64,000 nucleotides of DNA from Anaerotruncus sp. GTDB taxonomy: Bacteria; Bacillota; Clostridia; Oscillospirales; Acutalibacteraceae. The stretch spans positions 967,501 to 1,031,500 of the forward strand of contig CP091724.1 in assembly GCA_022009795.1 (NCBI GenBank), written 5' to 3'. Every line of letters begins with the position of its first letter. Position 1 is the stretch's first letter. Positions 20,227 to 29,713 of the stretch are shown here, in pieces. Both the position numbers and the translations under genes were made by a program. The notes below the pieces were generated by a model. That model was not told the DNA's origin and made no database searches. It worked only from the letters and a program-made list of their open reading frames with translations.

Positions 20227-21096
20227 ATGCGAATTATAACTTTTAAGATTGATGAAAAAAAGCGCGGGCATGCAAATCCGCGATTATCTGCGGGGTTTCG
20301 GGGTTTCCTCTGCCCTGCTTACAAAATTAAAAGCAAACCGAAAACGGAATAACAAAAACGGTGTTTTTTTGCAAAAGCCATTGAAAAAAATCGAGTGCGG
20401 CGACGAGCTTACCATATGCATAAAAAAACGAGGGCACAATGCCAAAACCGGCCTATTTGCCGCTTGATATTATTTATGAGGACGAGGATGTTTTTGGCGC
20501 TTAACAAGCCTGCCGCCATGCCTGTGCACGAAAGCCGCAACCATAGGGGTGACACACTTTCAAACGCCGTTGCAAACTATATGAACGGCAAGCGTGATTC
20601 GGCCTTTCGCGCCGTTTTCAGGCTGGATAGGGACACAAGCGGAATAGTGCTGACGGCAAAAAACGAGCTTGCCGCGGCAAAGCTTGCAGGCAAAATAAAA
20701 AAGGATTATTACGCCGTTGTGTGCGGTGAAATAGCGGGAAAAGGCACAATAGACGCACCTATTCGCCGCCTTGGCGACAGCATTATAAAACGCGGCGTTT
20801 TTGAGGACGGCGATCCTGCGATAACGCACTACGAAAGCATAAAAACAAACGGCAAATACACGCTGCTTAAAATAAATCTCGAAACGGGGCGCACCCATCA
20901 AATCAGAGTGCATTTTTCAAATATAGGTCACCCATTGGCGGGCGATGATTTATACGGCGGTTCACGCGCCGATATCGCGAGGCAGGCTTTGCACTGCAAG
21001 GCAATTTGTTTTACCCACCCCGTAACGGGAAAGGAAATCACGCTTGATTGTGATTTCCCGCCGGATATGGAAAAGCTGATTGAGGAGATGAAATAA
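20227..21096 (+). CDS. RluA/RluD-family pseudouridine synthase (frameshifted)
   Basis: Isomerises uridines in rRNA or tRNA. An N-terminal S4-like domain begins MRIITFKIDE and continues GMQIRDYLRGFGVSSALLTKLK; the catalytic domain has LALNKPAAMPVHES and the active-site motif FRLDRDTSGIVL with the catalytic Asp, then ETGRTHQIRVHF. The joined length is about 289 residues. Frames break near 20,265, 20,345 and 20,470 at A/T runs. The exact target site cannot be told from sequence. The stop overlaps the next start in TAATG. Confidence 0.88.
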
Positions 21097-22027
21097 TGCC
21101 GGCATTTTGCACTCATTACATTTTAGCAAGCGAAGAAATGAGCAATTTGCACCGCATTGCCGCAGAAAGCGGATTTAAGCTATGCGAAAATGCAGTGTAT
21201 ATAGGCTCTCAGGGGCCGGACATTTTCTTTTTTCACCGAACGCTTCCCTGGCAAAAGGGAAAGCCGCTTCGCGCCGCAGGCTCTGCCATGCACCGTGCAA
21301 AGTTCGGCGATATTCTTGACCGCTTTGCCGATTATATAAAAGCAAGCATAAAGCCGGATATCGCAAAAAGCTATGCTTACGGCTTTATTTTGCATTACGC
21401 GGCAGACAGAAATTGCCACCCGTATATCTATTACCTGCAAAACAGGCTGACGGACAAGCACTCTAAGCTGAACCCGAATTCGGCGCACAATATGATTGAA
21501 TTTGCGCTTGATTCCGTGCTGCTGCAAAGGAAAGCGGGCATTGAATCGCCGCGCGGCTTTGACGCTTCGCAAACCTTTAATTTCACACAAGCCGAAAAGC
21601 ACGAAATAGGCAAAATGCTTGAGGCCGCCTCTCCCGCCTTTGCGCCGCCGCAAATCACCGCGCGTGACGCGGAATTTGCGATTGAGGACACTAAAAACGC
21701 CGAGCGCCTTTTAACGGACGCAAACGGCAAAAAGGCGGCGCTTTTTCAAAAGCGGAAAAAGCTTGCCGCGCCTCTCACAAATAATTTTAAAATTTCCTCA
21801 TTTATCAGAAACGACGACTTGGAAAAAAAGATTTCAAATGTGTTAATATAAATAACAGGCCATGGAAATCACCCTTTTTCCGGCAAGGAGAGCAGGCAAA
21901 GCTTTTTTTGATTTATACGAGCTTTCAAAAAGACGCGCTTGATATGATTAAAAAATTCGAGCTTGGCCTTTGCGGAAAGGATATTACGGGCAATTTATCG
22001 TTTTTAACGGGAACGGAAGTTAAATAA
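21096..22027 (+). CDS. Zinc-dependent phospholipase C-family protein (C-terminal frameshift)
   Basis: The N-terminus (MPAFCTHYILASEEM) and the early SQGPDIFFFHR, ILHYAADRNCHPYI and NSAHNMIEFALDSVLL segments match the small zinc-dependent phospholipase C-like family common in Clostridia; the His/Asp residues in HYAAD..CHPY and H..IEFALD are the likely metal ligands. It has no signal peptide, unlike secreted PLCs, so the substrate is unknown. After residue ~250 the frame shifts and the protein continues (RAGKAFFDLYELSKKDA) to 22027, about 310 residues. Translation is coupled to the upstream pseudouridine synthase. Confidence 0.8.
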
Positions 22028-22100
22028 AGCCTCCCGTTTCAATAACGCGCCGTGTGCCCGCGGCGGCGCGAAAACACACTCGGGCAGAAAGGCATTTATT

Positions 22101-22559
22101 ATGAAAACAATTCCAAGCTTTCAAATCGACCACAACAAATTAACAAAGGGCATTTATATCAGCAGAATCGACGACGATATAACCACCTACGATATCAGAA
22201 TGAGAGAGCCAAACAGAGAACCGGTTATGAGCAACGCCGCCATGCACACAATCGAGCACCTTTTTGCCACCTATGTGCGCAACACGGAATTCGGCGACAA
22301 TATTATTTATTTCGGCCCGATGGGCTGCCGCACGGGATTTTATTTCCTTACACGCTCCCTTTCAGACGGCTATTCGATTAACCTTATCAAAGAGGCATTT
22401 CAATTCATAGCCGATTATTGGGGCGTTATTCCCGGCGCCACAATGAAAGAATGCGGCAACTGCACAGACCATAACCTTGCCCTTGCAAAAGAAGAGGCAA
22501 AGGCATTTCTTGAAATTATCAAGGATTGGAAAAAAGAGGATTTAAAATATCCCGAATAA
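22101..22559 (+). CDS. luxS: S-ribosylhomocysteine lyase LuxS
   Basis: Cleaves S-ribosylhomocysteine to homocysteine and DPD, the autoinducer-2 precursor, in the activated methyl cycle. The metal-binding motif HTIEHLFATY is complete, the third ligand Cys lies in ECGNCTDH, and the signature GPMGCRTGFY is present. At 152 residues it is full length and one of the few unbroken genes here. A GCAGAAAGGCA site precedes the start. No pfs gene is visible nearby, so the rest of the cycle is elsewhere. Confidence 0.97.
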   Translation: MKTIPSFQIDHNKLTKGIYISRIDDDITTYDIRMREPNREPVMSNAAMHTIEHLFATYVRNTEFGDNIIYFGPMGCRTGFYFLTRSLSDGYSINLIKEAFQFIADYWGVIPGATMKECGNCTDHNLALAKEEAKAFLEIIKDWKKEDLKYPE

Positions 22560-22573
22560 TTTAAGGTGAGAAT

Positions 22574-23102
22574 ATGGAACCACTTTACACGGCAAAAACG
22601 GATTACACGCCCGAAGTGCTTGAAAGAATGAACAGAAAAGTGCTTTCAAGATCAAAGCCTTTCATAATCGCCATAGTGATAATGGCAGTGCTGATTGTGC
22701 TTTTCACCGCCGCATGGGTGCACAAAATCGGCGCGGCAAGCATAATTTTGGGGCTGATTTTGGCGGCCGCATTTGCGGGCACATTTTATTTCAGCGTTAA
22801 ATCCGCAATCAAAAAAACATATGCTTATATGCAGTCAAACGGCAGAGCACACAGCGAAGACCGCTTTTTATGAGGATAAGCTTTCCGAAGTAAGCGGCGC
22901 GGGCACCTCCGAAATAGAATACAAAACTTTAAAAGCGATTTGCGAAACGAAAGAAGATTATTTCTTTATGTTCGGCACGCACGGCACACTTGCCCTGCAA
23001 AAAGGAATGCCCGGACGGCCTCGCAGAATTTATCGCAAAGCTGAAAAGCGACTATAGCTTAAAAAGGCTGATATTTTGCACTCGACAGAAAACAACATAT
23101 AA
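22574..23102 (+). CDS. YcxB-like small membrane protein (frameshifted)
   Basis: Two adjacent membrane helices (residues ~32-52 and ~57-77: PFIIAIVIMAVLIVLFTAAW and ASIILGLILAAAFAGTFYF) are followed by a soluble C-terminal domain with EYKTLKAICETKEDYFFMFG, the pattern of the YcxB-like domain. The frame breaks near 22,860 and 23,000; a last shift gives a stop at 23102, just before a strong terminator. About 175 residues. It begins 15 bases after luxS and probably shares its transcript. Function unknown. Confidence 0.7.
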
Positions 23103-23105
23103 TTA

Positions 23106-23152
23106 TATAAAGAACGCCGCCTCGGCAAAATCCGCAGGCGGCGTTCTTTATA
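23106..23152 (+). terminator. Terminator of the luxS transcript
   Basis: A perfect 17-bp stem (TATAAAGAACGCCGCCT with its complement) and a 13-base loop, between converging genes. Confidence 0.8.
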
Positions 23153-23212
23153 TAATCCCCTTATTTAACTTTTGTTACGCACGGCCCCCACCGCGCGTTT
23201 TTTTATTTAATT

Positions 23213-24800
23213 ACACCTTTAAAATCCGGCTCAACAAGCGGAAGCCCCAAATCATGCACAAGCTTTTTCAACCGTGCCCTCAAAATCATGCGGCACCGGC
23301 ATGCCCCAAAAAAAGGTCATATTATAAATTGCAAGCTCTTCAAATCTGGGCTGCATATCGTTTTTGATTTGCACATTATTGCCGTCAAACTTAAAGGTAA
23401 ATTGGCGCACATGCGCGGTTTCAACAGGCCTTATCCAAAGCTTGAGTGTGCCGTCGCTTTGCCATGCGGCTTTTGAATATGCATGATAATGCAAATCGCA
23501 GAGATGCATATCGCTTACGCCGTATTCCCCATTCATGCCGGCAAAAAAATCGTGTTTGTTTCTTCCTTTTTCGCGCCAGGTGAAATTAACGCCGTTTTTC
23601 GGTGAAATCAAAACTCATTTTATTTATAAAGCCCGGCTTGTTAAACAACATATTAAGCACTGAAATAGAAATAACGGAGGTGTATTTATTTGTTTTGCAC
23701 TCAATGATTTTGCCGTTTATCGCATTTTCCGTTTCGGGATTTCTCGGCTCAGCGGGCAAATCCAAAACAGAGCAGGAATCAAGCGTTTTTCAAAAAGCTC
23801 GGCATGCTCCGCCTCATTTTCGGGCAATGCGCCGTATTCAAAGCATTCGGGAAAATATTTCCAAAAATACTTTCATTATTTTATAATCCTCGGATTCGCC
23901 GCAGTTGAGCACAACAAGCGCATCGTATTCTGGAAACATGAAACAGCGCTGACCGAATAAGCCGTCTGCCCGGTAGCTGTTTGCAACGGGATTGCGCCAA
24001 AACTGATAGCCGTAGCCGCACATATTATCGATATAACCGTCGCTAACCGAGGCAGTTTGCTTGCTTGTGGCCTTCTTAACCCAATCGGCAGGCACAAGCT
24101 GAGTGCCGTCTGTCCACTTGCCGCCGTGAATATAGGGCAAAAAGAATTTCGCCAAATCCTCGGACTTCATATAAAGCCCCCAACCGCCGGCGTTATTGCC
24201 TTTTCCGTCCGTTTCCCAAAACGGTTTTTCGATTCCGAGCGGAGCAAACATGCGCGGATAAAGATAATCGGCAACGCTCATTCCCGTAACCTTTGAAACG
24301 ATTGCGGAAAGCATAAAGGTGTTTTCGGATATGTAATTGAACTTGGTGTTCGGCGGCATCATATAGCCGGCGTCAAAAAATTGCTTAATCCAATCCTTGC
24401 CGCCTTTTTCGTCAAACACGGTTATAAATTTATCCGAGCGCATAGTAAGCAGCATGCGCACGGTTAAAGCCTTGTTTATCGGCAGCTTTGCGGCAAAATA
24501 TTCGGGAAAGAATTTATACACCTTATCGTCAAGACTTATCAAGCCCTCGTCAACGGCAAAGCCCACTGCCGTGGAGGTAACTGATTTGCTCATGGAATAA
24601 AGCACATGCGGGATATCAGCCGCATAGGGCTTCCAAAAGCCCTGAGCAAAAACCTTATCGTGGCGCACCATCGTAAAGCTTTGCAGACCGAGCTTTTTGC
24701 TGTTTATCTCATCCACAAAAGCCTTGATTGCAGAGCTTTTTAACTCCGACGCTTTCCGGCGTTACATGCTGAAGCTCGGTATTTTTTTAAGAGTTATCAT
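23213..24800 (-). CDS. Serine hydrolase, class C beta-lactamase-like (frameshifted)
   Basis: Beta-lactamase/DD-peptidase-fold serine hydrolase. The catalytic SxxK lies in LYSMSKSVTSTAVGF and the second motif region is FNYISENTFML. N-terminal residues VTPESVGV and AIKAFVDEIN, in a frame shifted near 24,760, are typical of the family. The start at 24800 is chosen from a GGAGCG site. No signal peptide is seen, so it is probably cytoplasmic. After the hydrolase core (to about residue 310) there is a C-terminal beta-rich extension of ~180 residues (WREKGRNKHDFFAG, HLCDLHYHAYSKAAW) in other frames, ending EPDFKGVIK at 23213. The substrate is unknown; it may be an esterase rather than an antibiotic-degrading enzyme. 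Confidence 0.82.
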
Positions 24801-25027
24801 AACAATCGCTCCAATAAAAAAAATTTATAATATGATTTTTAAAACAAAACTCCGATTATTTCAATTGAAAGAGGCTAATTTTTGATTTTTTTCGTAAGAT
24901 TGCACTAATGCGTGCTTAACTTTATATGCAACAATTCCACTCAAAATTTCACAAAGCTTGTTTTTTGTAAGTATTTTTCCGAATTATTGCATGAGATGTT
25001 AACAAAAAGCTTAAATAAAAAGTAAAA

Positions 25028-25054
25028 TTAGCACTCTCCTCTTGACAGTGCTAA
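25028..25054 (+). promoter_or_regulatory. CIRCE operator (HrcA binding site)
   Basis: TTAGCACTC-N9-CAGTGCTAA matches the CIRCE inverted repeat at all but one base. It overlaps the -35 of the Hsp20 promoter, so HrcA binding would block transcription until heat stress. Confidence 0.9.
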
Positions 25055-25070
25055 CTTTCGTGCATATAAT
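25042..25070 (+). promoter_or_regulatory. hsp20 promoter
   Basis: Perfect TTGACA (25042-25047) and TATAAT (25065-25070) with a 17-base spacer. The -35 lies inside the CIRCE element. Confidence 0.92.
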
Positions 25071-25228
25071 GAAGATGAACTTGAAAGAGAGGCGCACGAA
25101 AAGCACAGAACAGCTAAAGTGCAAAGCTCTTAAAAAGTTCACCGCCGAATCGGCAGGTAGCAACTCGCCACCGAGGATTTTAATCCGCAGCTACGAGCGA
25201 AAGCTAAAGTTGAATGGAGGAATGATTT

Positions 25229-25675
25229 ATGTTACCAAGCATTTTCGGTGAAAACTTATTCGATGATATGTGGGACGATGTATTTGATTCAATGTCCGGT
25301 TTTGAACGCCGCAACCCCTTGTACGGCAAGCATGCTAAAAACATGATGAAAACCGATGTCAGAGAAACGGAAAGCACTTACGAGCTTGATGTTGATCTTC
25401 CCGGCTTCAAGAAGGACGAAATCAAGGTTGACCTTAAAAACGGTTATTTGACGATTGCCGCCGAAAAAGGCATCGACAAAGAAACCGAAAACAAAAAAGG
25501 CCGCTACATCCGCAGGGAGCGCTATGTAGGCTCTAACAGCAGAAGCTTTTATGTAGGCGATGATGTTAAGCCCGAAGACATCGGCGCAAAATATGAAGAC
25601 GGTATCCTCAAAATATCCTTGCCTAAGGCGGAGGCTAAGAAATTGCCCTCCTCCGGCTCAATAAGCATTGAATAA
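25229..25675 (+). CDS. Small heat-shock protein, Hsp20/alpha-crystallin family
   Basis: ATP-independent holdase chaperone. The alpha-crystallin domain spans residues ~40-140: TDVRETESTYELDVDLPGFKKDEI, GYLTIAAEK, RYIRRERYVGSNSRSFYVG and the closing AKYEDGILKISLPK; the tail (SGSISIE) offers the usual I-x-I anchor. At 148 residues it is complete and unbroken. A GGAGG site lies 8 bases before ATG 25229. The 150-base leader between promoter and start is long and could fold, but I recognise no thermometer. It is under CIRCE control, and a strong terminator follows. Confidence 0.96.
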   Translation: MLPSIFGENLFDDMWDDVFDSMSGFERRNPLYGKHAKNMMKTDVRETESTYELDVDLPGFKKDEIKVDLKNGYLTIAAEKGIDKETENKKGRYIRRERYVGSNSRSFYVGDDVKPEDIGAKYEDGILKISLPKAEAKKLPSSGSISIE

Positions 25676-25676
25676 A

Positions 25677-25710
25677 AGAAAGCCGCTCACCCGAGCGGCT
25701 TTCTTTTTTA
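25677..25710 (+). terminator. hsp20 terminator
   Basis: GAAAGCCGCTC/GAGCGGCTTTC stem with a 4-base loop and a following T run. Confidence 0.9.
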
Positions 25711-25785
25711 AAAAAATTTCGATATATGCACACCGCCGTTAAGCGCATTTAAACGCGGCTCATATTCCAAAAAAAGTTTTAGGCA

Positions 25786-25823
25786 CAAAAAAAGGACTTT
25801 GCAAAAAAATGCAAAGTCCTTTT
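25786..25823 (-). terminator. Terminator of the tRNA-Val gene
   Basis: AAGGACTTTGCA/TGCAAAGTCCTT stem, T-rich loop and seven T on the minus strand, immediately after the tRNA 3' end. Confidence 0.85.
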
Positions 25824-25899
25824 TGGTGGAAGTAACAGGGCTCGAACCTGTGACCCTCTGCTTGTAAGGCAGATGCTCTCCCAGCTGAGCTATACTTCC
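25824..25899 (-). tRNA. tRNA-Val (anticodon TAC), CCA encoded
   Basis: On the minus strand the acceptor arms GGAAGTA and TACTTCC pair fully. The D arm is GCTCAGCTGGGAGAGC, the anticodon stem-loop is TCTGC-CTTACAA-GCAGA (anticodon at 25866-25864), and the T loop is GGTTCGAGCC. Discriminator A and a genomically encoded CCA end the gene. Confidence 0.97.
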
Positions 25900-26083
25900 G
25901 AATGCGCCGTATCGGCCCAACGCTGTTTATTATACCAAAAACAGAAATAATGTCAAGTGCTTTTTGCAAAATTTATTGCACAAAGCGCTGCAATATGTTA
26001 TTCTTTTTTTAGCGAGCAGCAATCGAACAAAGCTTATTTTTATTTTGCCGCAGTTTATCACCGCACGCGAAAGGATGAAGAAA

Positions 26084-26846
26084 ATGAAATTTATCAGCTG
26101 GAATGTTAACGGGCTGCGCGCCTGCATGAACAAAGGCTTTATGGATTTTTTTGAAAGCGCAGATGCGGATATATTCTGCCTGCAGGAAACGAAACTGCAA
26201 GAGGGGCAAATTGAATTTACGCCCGATGGCTATTATGCATATTGGAATTATGCGGAAAAGAAAGGCTATTCGGGCACGGCGATTTTTACGAAGCGCAAAC
26301 CGATTTCCGTTTCTCTCGGCATGGGCAAGCCGGAGCACGACAGTGAGGGCAGGCTTATAACTCTTGAATTTGAAGATTTTTTTATATTTTTGCACTGTTT
26401 ATGTGCCCAATTCAAAGCGCGAGCTTGCAAGGCTTGATTACAGAATGGAATGGGAAGATGACTTTCGCAGCTATATTTTAAGCCTTGATGCAAAAAAGCC
26501 CGTGATTTTTTGCGGCGATTTAAATGTGGCGCACACGGAAATTGACCTTAAAAATCCGAAAACAAACACAAAAAACGCAGGATTTACTCCGGAGGAACGA
26601 AACAAATTTTCGCAGCTGCTTAACAGCGGATTTACAGACACCTTCAGATATTTTTTTATCCGGACAAAAACCGGAATTTACAGCTGGTGGAGCTATATGT
26701 TTCATGCAAGAGAAAAGAATGCCGGATGGCGAATAGATTATTTCGTGGCATCAAAAAGGCTTAACGGCAAATTAACGGGAGCGGAAATACACACGGAAAT
26801 ATTCGGCTCCGACCACTGCCCGATTGAGCTTGACGCCGATTTATAA
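26084..26846 (+). CDS. exoA: Exodeoxyribonuclease III / AP endonuclease (two frameshifts)
   Basis: Base-excision-repair endonuclease of the exonuclease III family. Family motifs are present in order: MKFISWNVNGLRA, the metal-binding LQETKLQEG, GYSGTAIFTK, then FTVYVPNSKRE (across a frame break at a T run near 26,385), FCGDLNVAH and GWRIDYFVASK, and the closing GSDHCPIELD. A second break lies at a T run near 26,655. About 254 residues after joining. An AAAGGA site sets the start at 26084. Confidence 0.95.
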
Positions 26847-26886
26847 AAAAATATTATCGTGAAACACAAAAATTCAAAAAAATATA

Positions 26887-26915
26887 TTTACATTTTCATA
26901 AACCTGTATTAAAAT
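26887..26915 (+). promoter_or_regulatory. Candidate promoter of the D-amino-acid/oxoproline cluster
   Basis: TTTACA (26887-26892), 17-base spacer, TAAAAT (26910-26915). Transcription would start near 26922, directly at the hairpin below. Confidence 0.55.
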
Positions 26916-26923
26916 AAAGAACA

Positions 26924-26970
26924 GATGGGCAACGGAGCAAATCATTTTTTGCGCCATGCCCATTTTCTTA
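26924..26970 (+). terminator. Hairpin with T-rich tail upstream of dat
   Basis: GATGGGCA/TGCCCAT outer stem and GGAGCAAA/TTTGCGCC inner stem, followed by TTTTCTTATTT. It is either the exoA terminator or, if the 26.9 kb promoter is real, an attenuator in the dat leader. Confidence 0.6.
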
Positions 26971-27009
26971 TTTCACGAACATATATTTTTAATTAAGGAG
27001 AGATAATCA

Positions 27010-27858
27010 ATGAAAAAAAATTTAGGCTATTACAACGGCGAATACGGACTCATAGAGGATATGAAAATTCCGATGACGGACAGAGTTTGTTGGTTCGGCG
27101 ACGGCATATATGATGCCACATATTCGCACAACCACAAAATTTTTGATTTGGATGCTCACCTAAACAGATTTTACAACAGCGCAAAGCTTCTTGACATAAA
27201 TATGCCGATTGAGAGAAGCGAGCTTGAAAAGCTGCTCAAAGAGCTTGTTTGCAAGGTGGACGACGGCGATCAATTCGTTTACATGCAAGTTACAAGAGGC
27301 AGCGGCCTCAGGCAGCATATATATGCAGAAGATATTAAAGCAAATCTTTGGATAACGCTTACCCCCTGCCCCGTTGCGAATACATATAAGCCTATTGACG
27401 TTATAACATATGAAGATAAGCGCTTTTATTATTGCAATGCAAAAACACTTAATCTCATTCCATCTTGCCTTGCTGCCACTGCGGCAGACAGAGCAAATTG
27501 CAGCGAAGCAATTTTCCACAGAGGCGATATTGTGACGGAATGCGCCCATTCAAATGTTTCAATTTTTAAAGACGGCTGCGTTATTACTCATCAGCTTGAC
27601 GATAAAGTGCTTCCCGGCACGGCAAGGCTTCGCCTGCTTGCTTTTGCAGAAAAGCTCGGCTACAAAACAGAGGAAAGAGATTACACGCTTGACGAGCTTA
27701 TGAACGCGGATGAAATCGTTGTTCATTCAACAGGCTCCTTCTGCATTCCCGTTAAAACGGTTGACGGCAAAGCAGTAGGAGGAAAGGCACCGGAAATGCT
27801 CAAAAAAATTCAGGATGCTCTTGTTGCCGACTTTGAAGCGGAGTGCGCCGCCGACTGA
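27010..27858 (+). CDS. dat: D-amino acid aminotransferase (class IV)
   Basis: PLP-dependent fold-type IV transaminase; the family moves amino groups between D-alanine and 2-oxoglutarate to give pyruvate and D-glutamate. Sequence marks are YYNGEYGLIEDMKIPMTDR near the N-terminus, QVTRGSGLRQH, the PLP-lysine segment CNAKTLNLIPSCLA (about residue 145) and the C-terminal cofactor-binding TGSFCIPVKTVDG. It is 282 residues and unbroken. Branched-chain aminotransferases share the fold, but the length and the D-glutamate/D-alanine neighbours favour a Dat-type enzyme. An AAGGAGAG site precedes the start. It is first in an eight-gene run. Confidence 0.88.
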   Translation: MKKNLGYYNGEYGLIEDMKIPMTDRVCWFGDGIYDATYSHNHKIFDLDAHLNRFYNSAKLLDINMPIERSELEKLLKELVCKVDDGDQFVYMQVTRGSGLRQHIYAEDIKANLWITLTPCPVANTYKPIDVITYEDKRFYYCNAKTLNLIPSCLAATAADRANCSEAIFHRGDIVTECAHSNVSIFKDGCVITHQLDDKVLPGTARLRLLAFAEKLGYKTEERDYTLDELMNADEIVVHSTGSFCIPVKTVDGKAVGGKAPEMLKKIQDALVADFEAECAAD

Positions 27859-27901
27859 GTGATTTTTAATGAAAGCCTTACAAGCAGAAAGGATAACACA
27901 T

Positions 27902-28958
27902 ATGCACACACTGACGAAATCTGAGTTAACGGAATATAATGTCGGCTGCAATTTAGATTCTCTTATGAATCTTGATCCCAGAGGCTACGGCGTTTGCAGA
28001 ATTTTTATACGCAGGCGCACGCAAATTTACGGGCGAGCCGATTTCAACCCATGCGGCAAAAAGGGCTTATTGCAAACATAAAAAAAGGCGAAAAGGTGTT
28101 TATTTTAACGGGATTTGTGCTGCACCCTTGGAACGAGGCCGAAACAGACGGTATTATATCATCTTGCGTTTTTGCAAGATTTTTAATGAGAGCATTCGGC
28201 GCAAAGCCTGTTATGATTGTGCCGGAGCAATGCAAAAAAGCCATAAAAGCAATCAGCAATGTGCTTTATTTCAAAACAACGGACGATATTGACAATATCG
28301 AAGACAACACGGTTTGCATTGTTGAATTCACAAAAAAAGACGATGAAGCCGAGGCACAATGCGACGAGATTTTTATCACACGGCAAGCCTTGTGCCGTTG
28401 TTAGCATAGAGGCTCCGGGCAGAAATAAAAACGGCTACTACCACAATGCTGTGGGAGTTAACACATCCGATCTTGAAGCAAAATTCGATATTTTGTTTAT
28501 GCGTTGTCAAAAAGCTTGGCATATTTAATCTTTCAATCGGCGACTTAGGCAACGAAATAGGCATGGCAGCCATTGAAGATCACATCCGCAAATATGTGCC
28601 GTATGCCGAGCTCGGCGGCTGCAAAGCAGGCACGGGCTTCGGAATACTTGCAAGCAGTGCGGCAGACAACATAATAACGGCAACCGTTTCGGACTGGGGC
28701 TGCGATGCACTTATGGCGGCAACCGCATTTTTTTAATCGGCAAGCCGCAGCTTTTGCATAACGAAGAGGATCAATCGGCGGCAATGGACGCGGCAGCGGC
28801 AGTAGGCATGCTTGATATGTACGGCGAGCCGAGACCTTATATTGACGGAATCGGAAAAAGCATAAACATTCCGATGCTTTCAATGATGAAGGCACTTATT
28901 GAATATCCCGCAACGGTTGAAGACAAAAACCGAGGATTGGTTTAAAAAAACACAATAA
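27902..28958 (+). CDS. DUF4392 / GLUCM-like D-glutamate cyclase (several frameshifts)
   Basis: Joining frames gives ~350 residues: MHTLTKSELTEYNVGCNLDSL, ARKFTGEPISTHAAK, KVFILTGFVLHPWNEAETDG, FNLSIGDLGNEIGMAA, and a Gly/Ala/Asp-rich end with VSDWGCDALMAA and GKSINIPMLSMM. The GDLGNEIGM and TGF...ETDG segments match the DUF4392 family, whose animal member forms the C-terminal part of DGLUCY and converts D-glutamate to 5-oxo-D-proline. The start at 27902 follows AGAAAGGA. Breaks lie near 27,998, 28,060, 28,380, 28,520, 28,735 and 28,930. It stands between a D-amino acid aminotransferase and the 5-oxoprolinase genes, which fits cyclase activity; this activity is inferred. Confidence 0.83.
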
Positions 28959-28979
28959 AAAAAGGATTTTTTTCACAGA

Positions 28980-29713
28980 ATGAAATATTCGTTTTTTTAC
29001 AATGTGGTGACGGTGCCGTTACGGTTTGCTTTTTTCAAACGAGATCAGCGAAGCGGCAAATTCATGCGTCACCGAATTTGTAAGGGATTGCAGGGCAAAA
29101 AAAGATCAAGGGCATCATTGAATTTATACCCGCTTTTTCATCCGCCACTGTTATTTACGATCCTTGCATAATATCTCACGACGAGCTGATACCCGAATTA
29201 AAAAGGATTATAAAGCACATCAAGGCATCCGGCAAAAAAGCACGCAGGCTTTTTAAAATACCGGTTTGCTATGACGGCGATTTTGCGCCGGATATGGAAA
29301 CGGTTTGCCGCCACACCGGGCTTTCAAAGGAAGAGGTTATTGCTATTCATTCCGAAAAAGCATATCTCATCTATATGCTCGGATTTTTGCCCGGCTTTGC
29401 TTATCTGGGCGGCATGGATAAGCGAATTTCGTGCCCGCGGCTTGATTCACCGCGCATTTCAATTCCAAGCGGCTCCGTTGGCATAGGCGGAGAGCAAACC
29501 GGAATTTATCCCATAAGCTCACCGGGCGGCTGGCAGCTTATCGGCAAAACGCCGATTAAGGTTTATGATAAATCGGCCGATGATCCCATCCTTTACCGTG
29601 CGGGCGATTGCATAAAAATTTGAGCCCGTTTCGCAAAACGACTTTTTTTGAAATAGAAAAAGCTTATTGAAAGCGGAAAATACAAAGCAGATATCGGGGA
29701 GGTGCGCCTGTGA
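28980..29713 (+). CDS. pxpB: 5-oxoprolinase subunit PxpB / KipI family (frameshifted)
   Basis: Subunit of the ATP-dependent 5-oxoprolinase PxpABC that opens 5-oxoproline to glutamate; homologous to the KipI kinase inhibitor of B. subtilis. Family marks are IYDPCIISHDEL, CYDGDFAPDMETV, FLPGFAYLGGMD, SIPSGSVGIGGEQTGIYP and PGGWQLIGKTP. Frames break near 29,000-29,170 and 29,620; the corrected tail (FFEIEKLIESGKY) reaches a TGA at 29713 that overlaps the GTG start of pxpC. About 245 residues, as expected. Confidence 0.92.
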
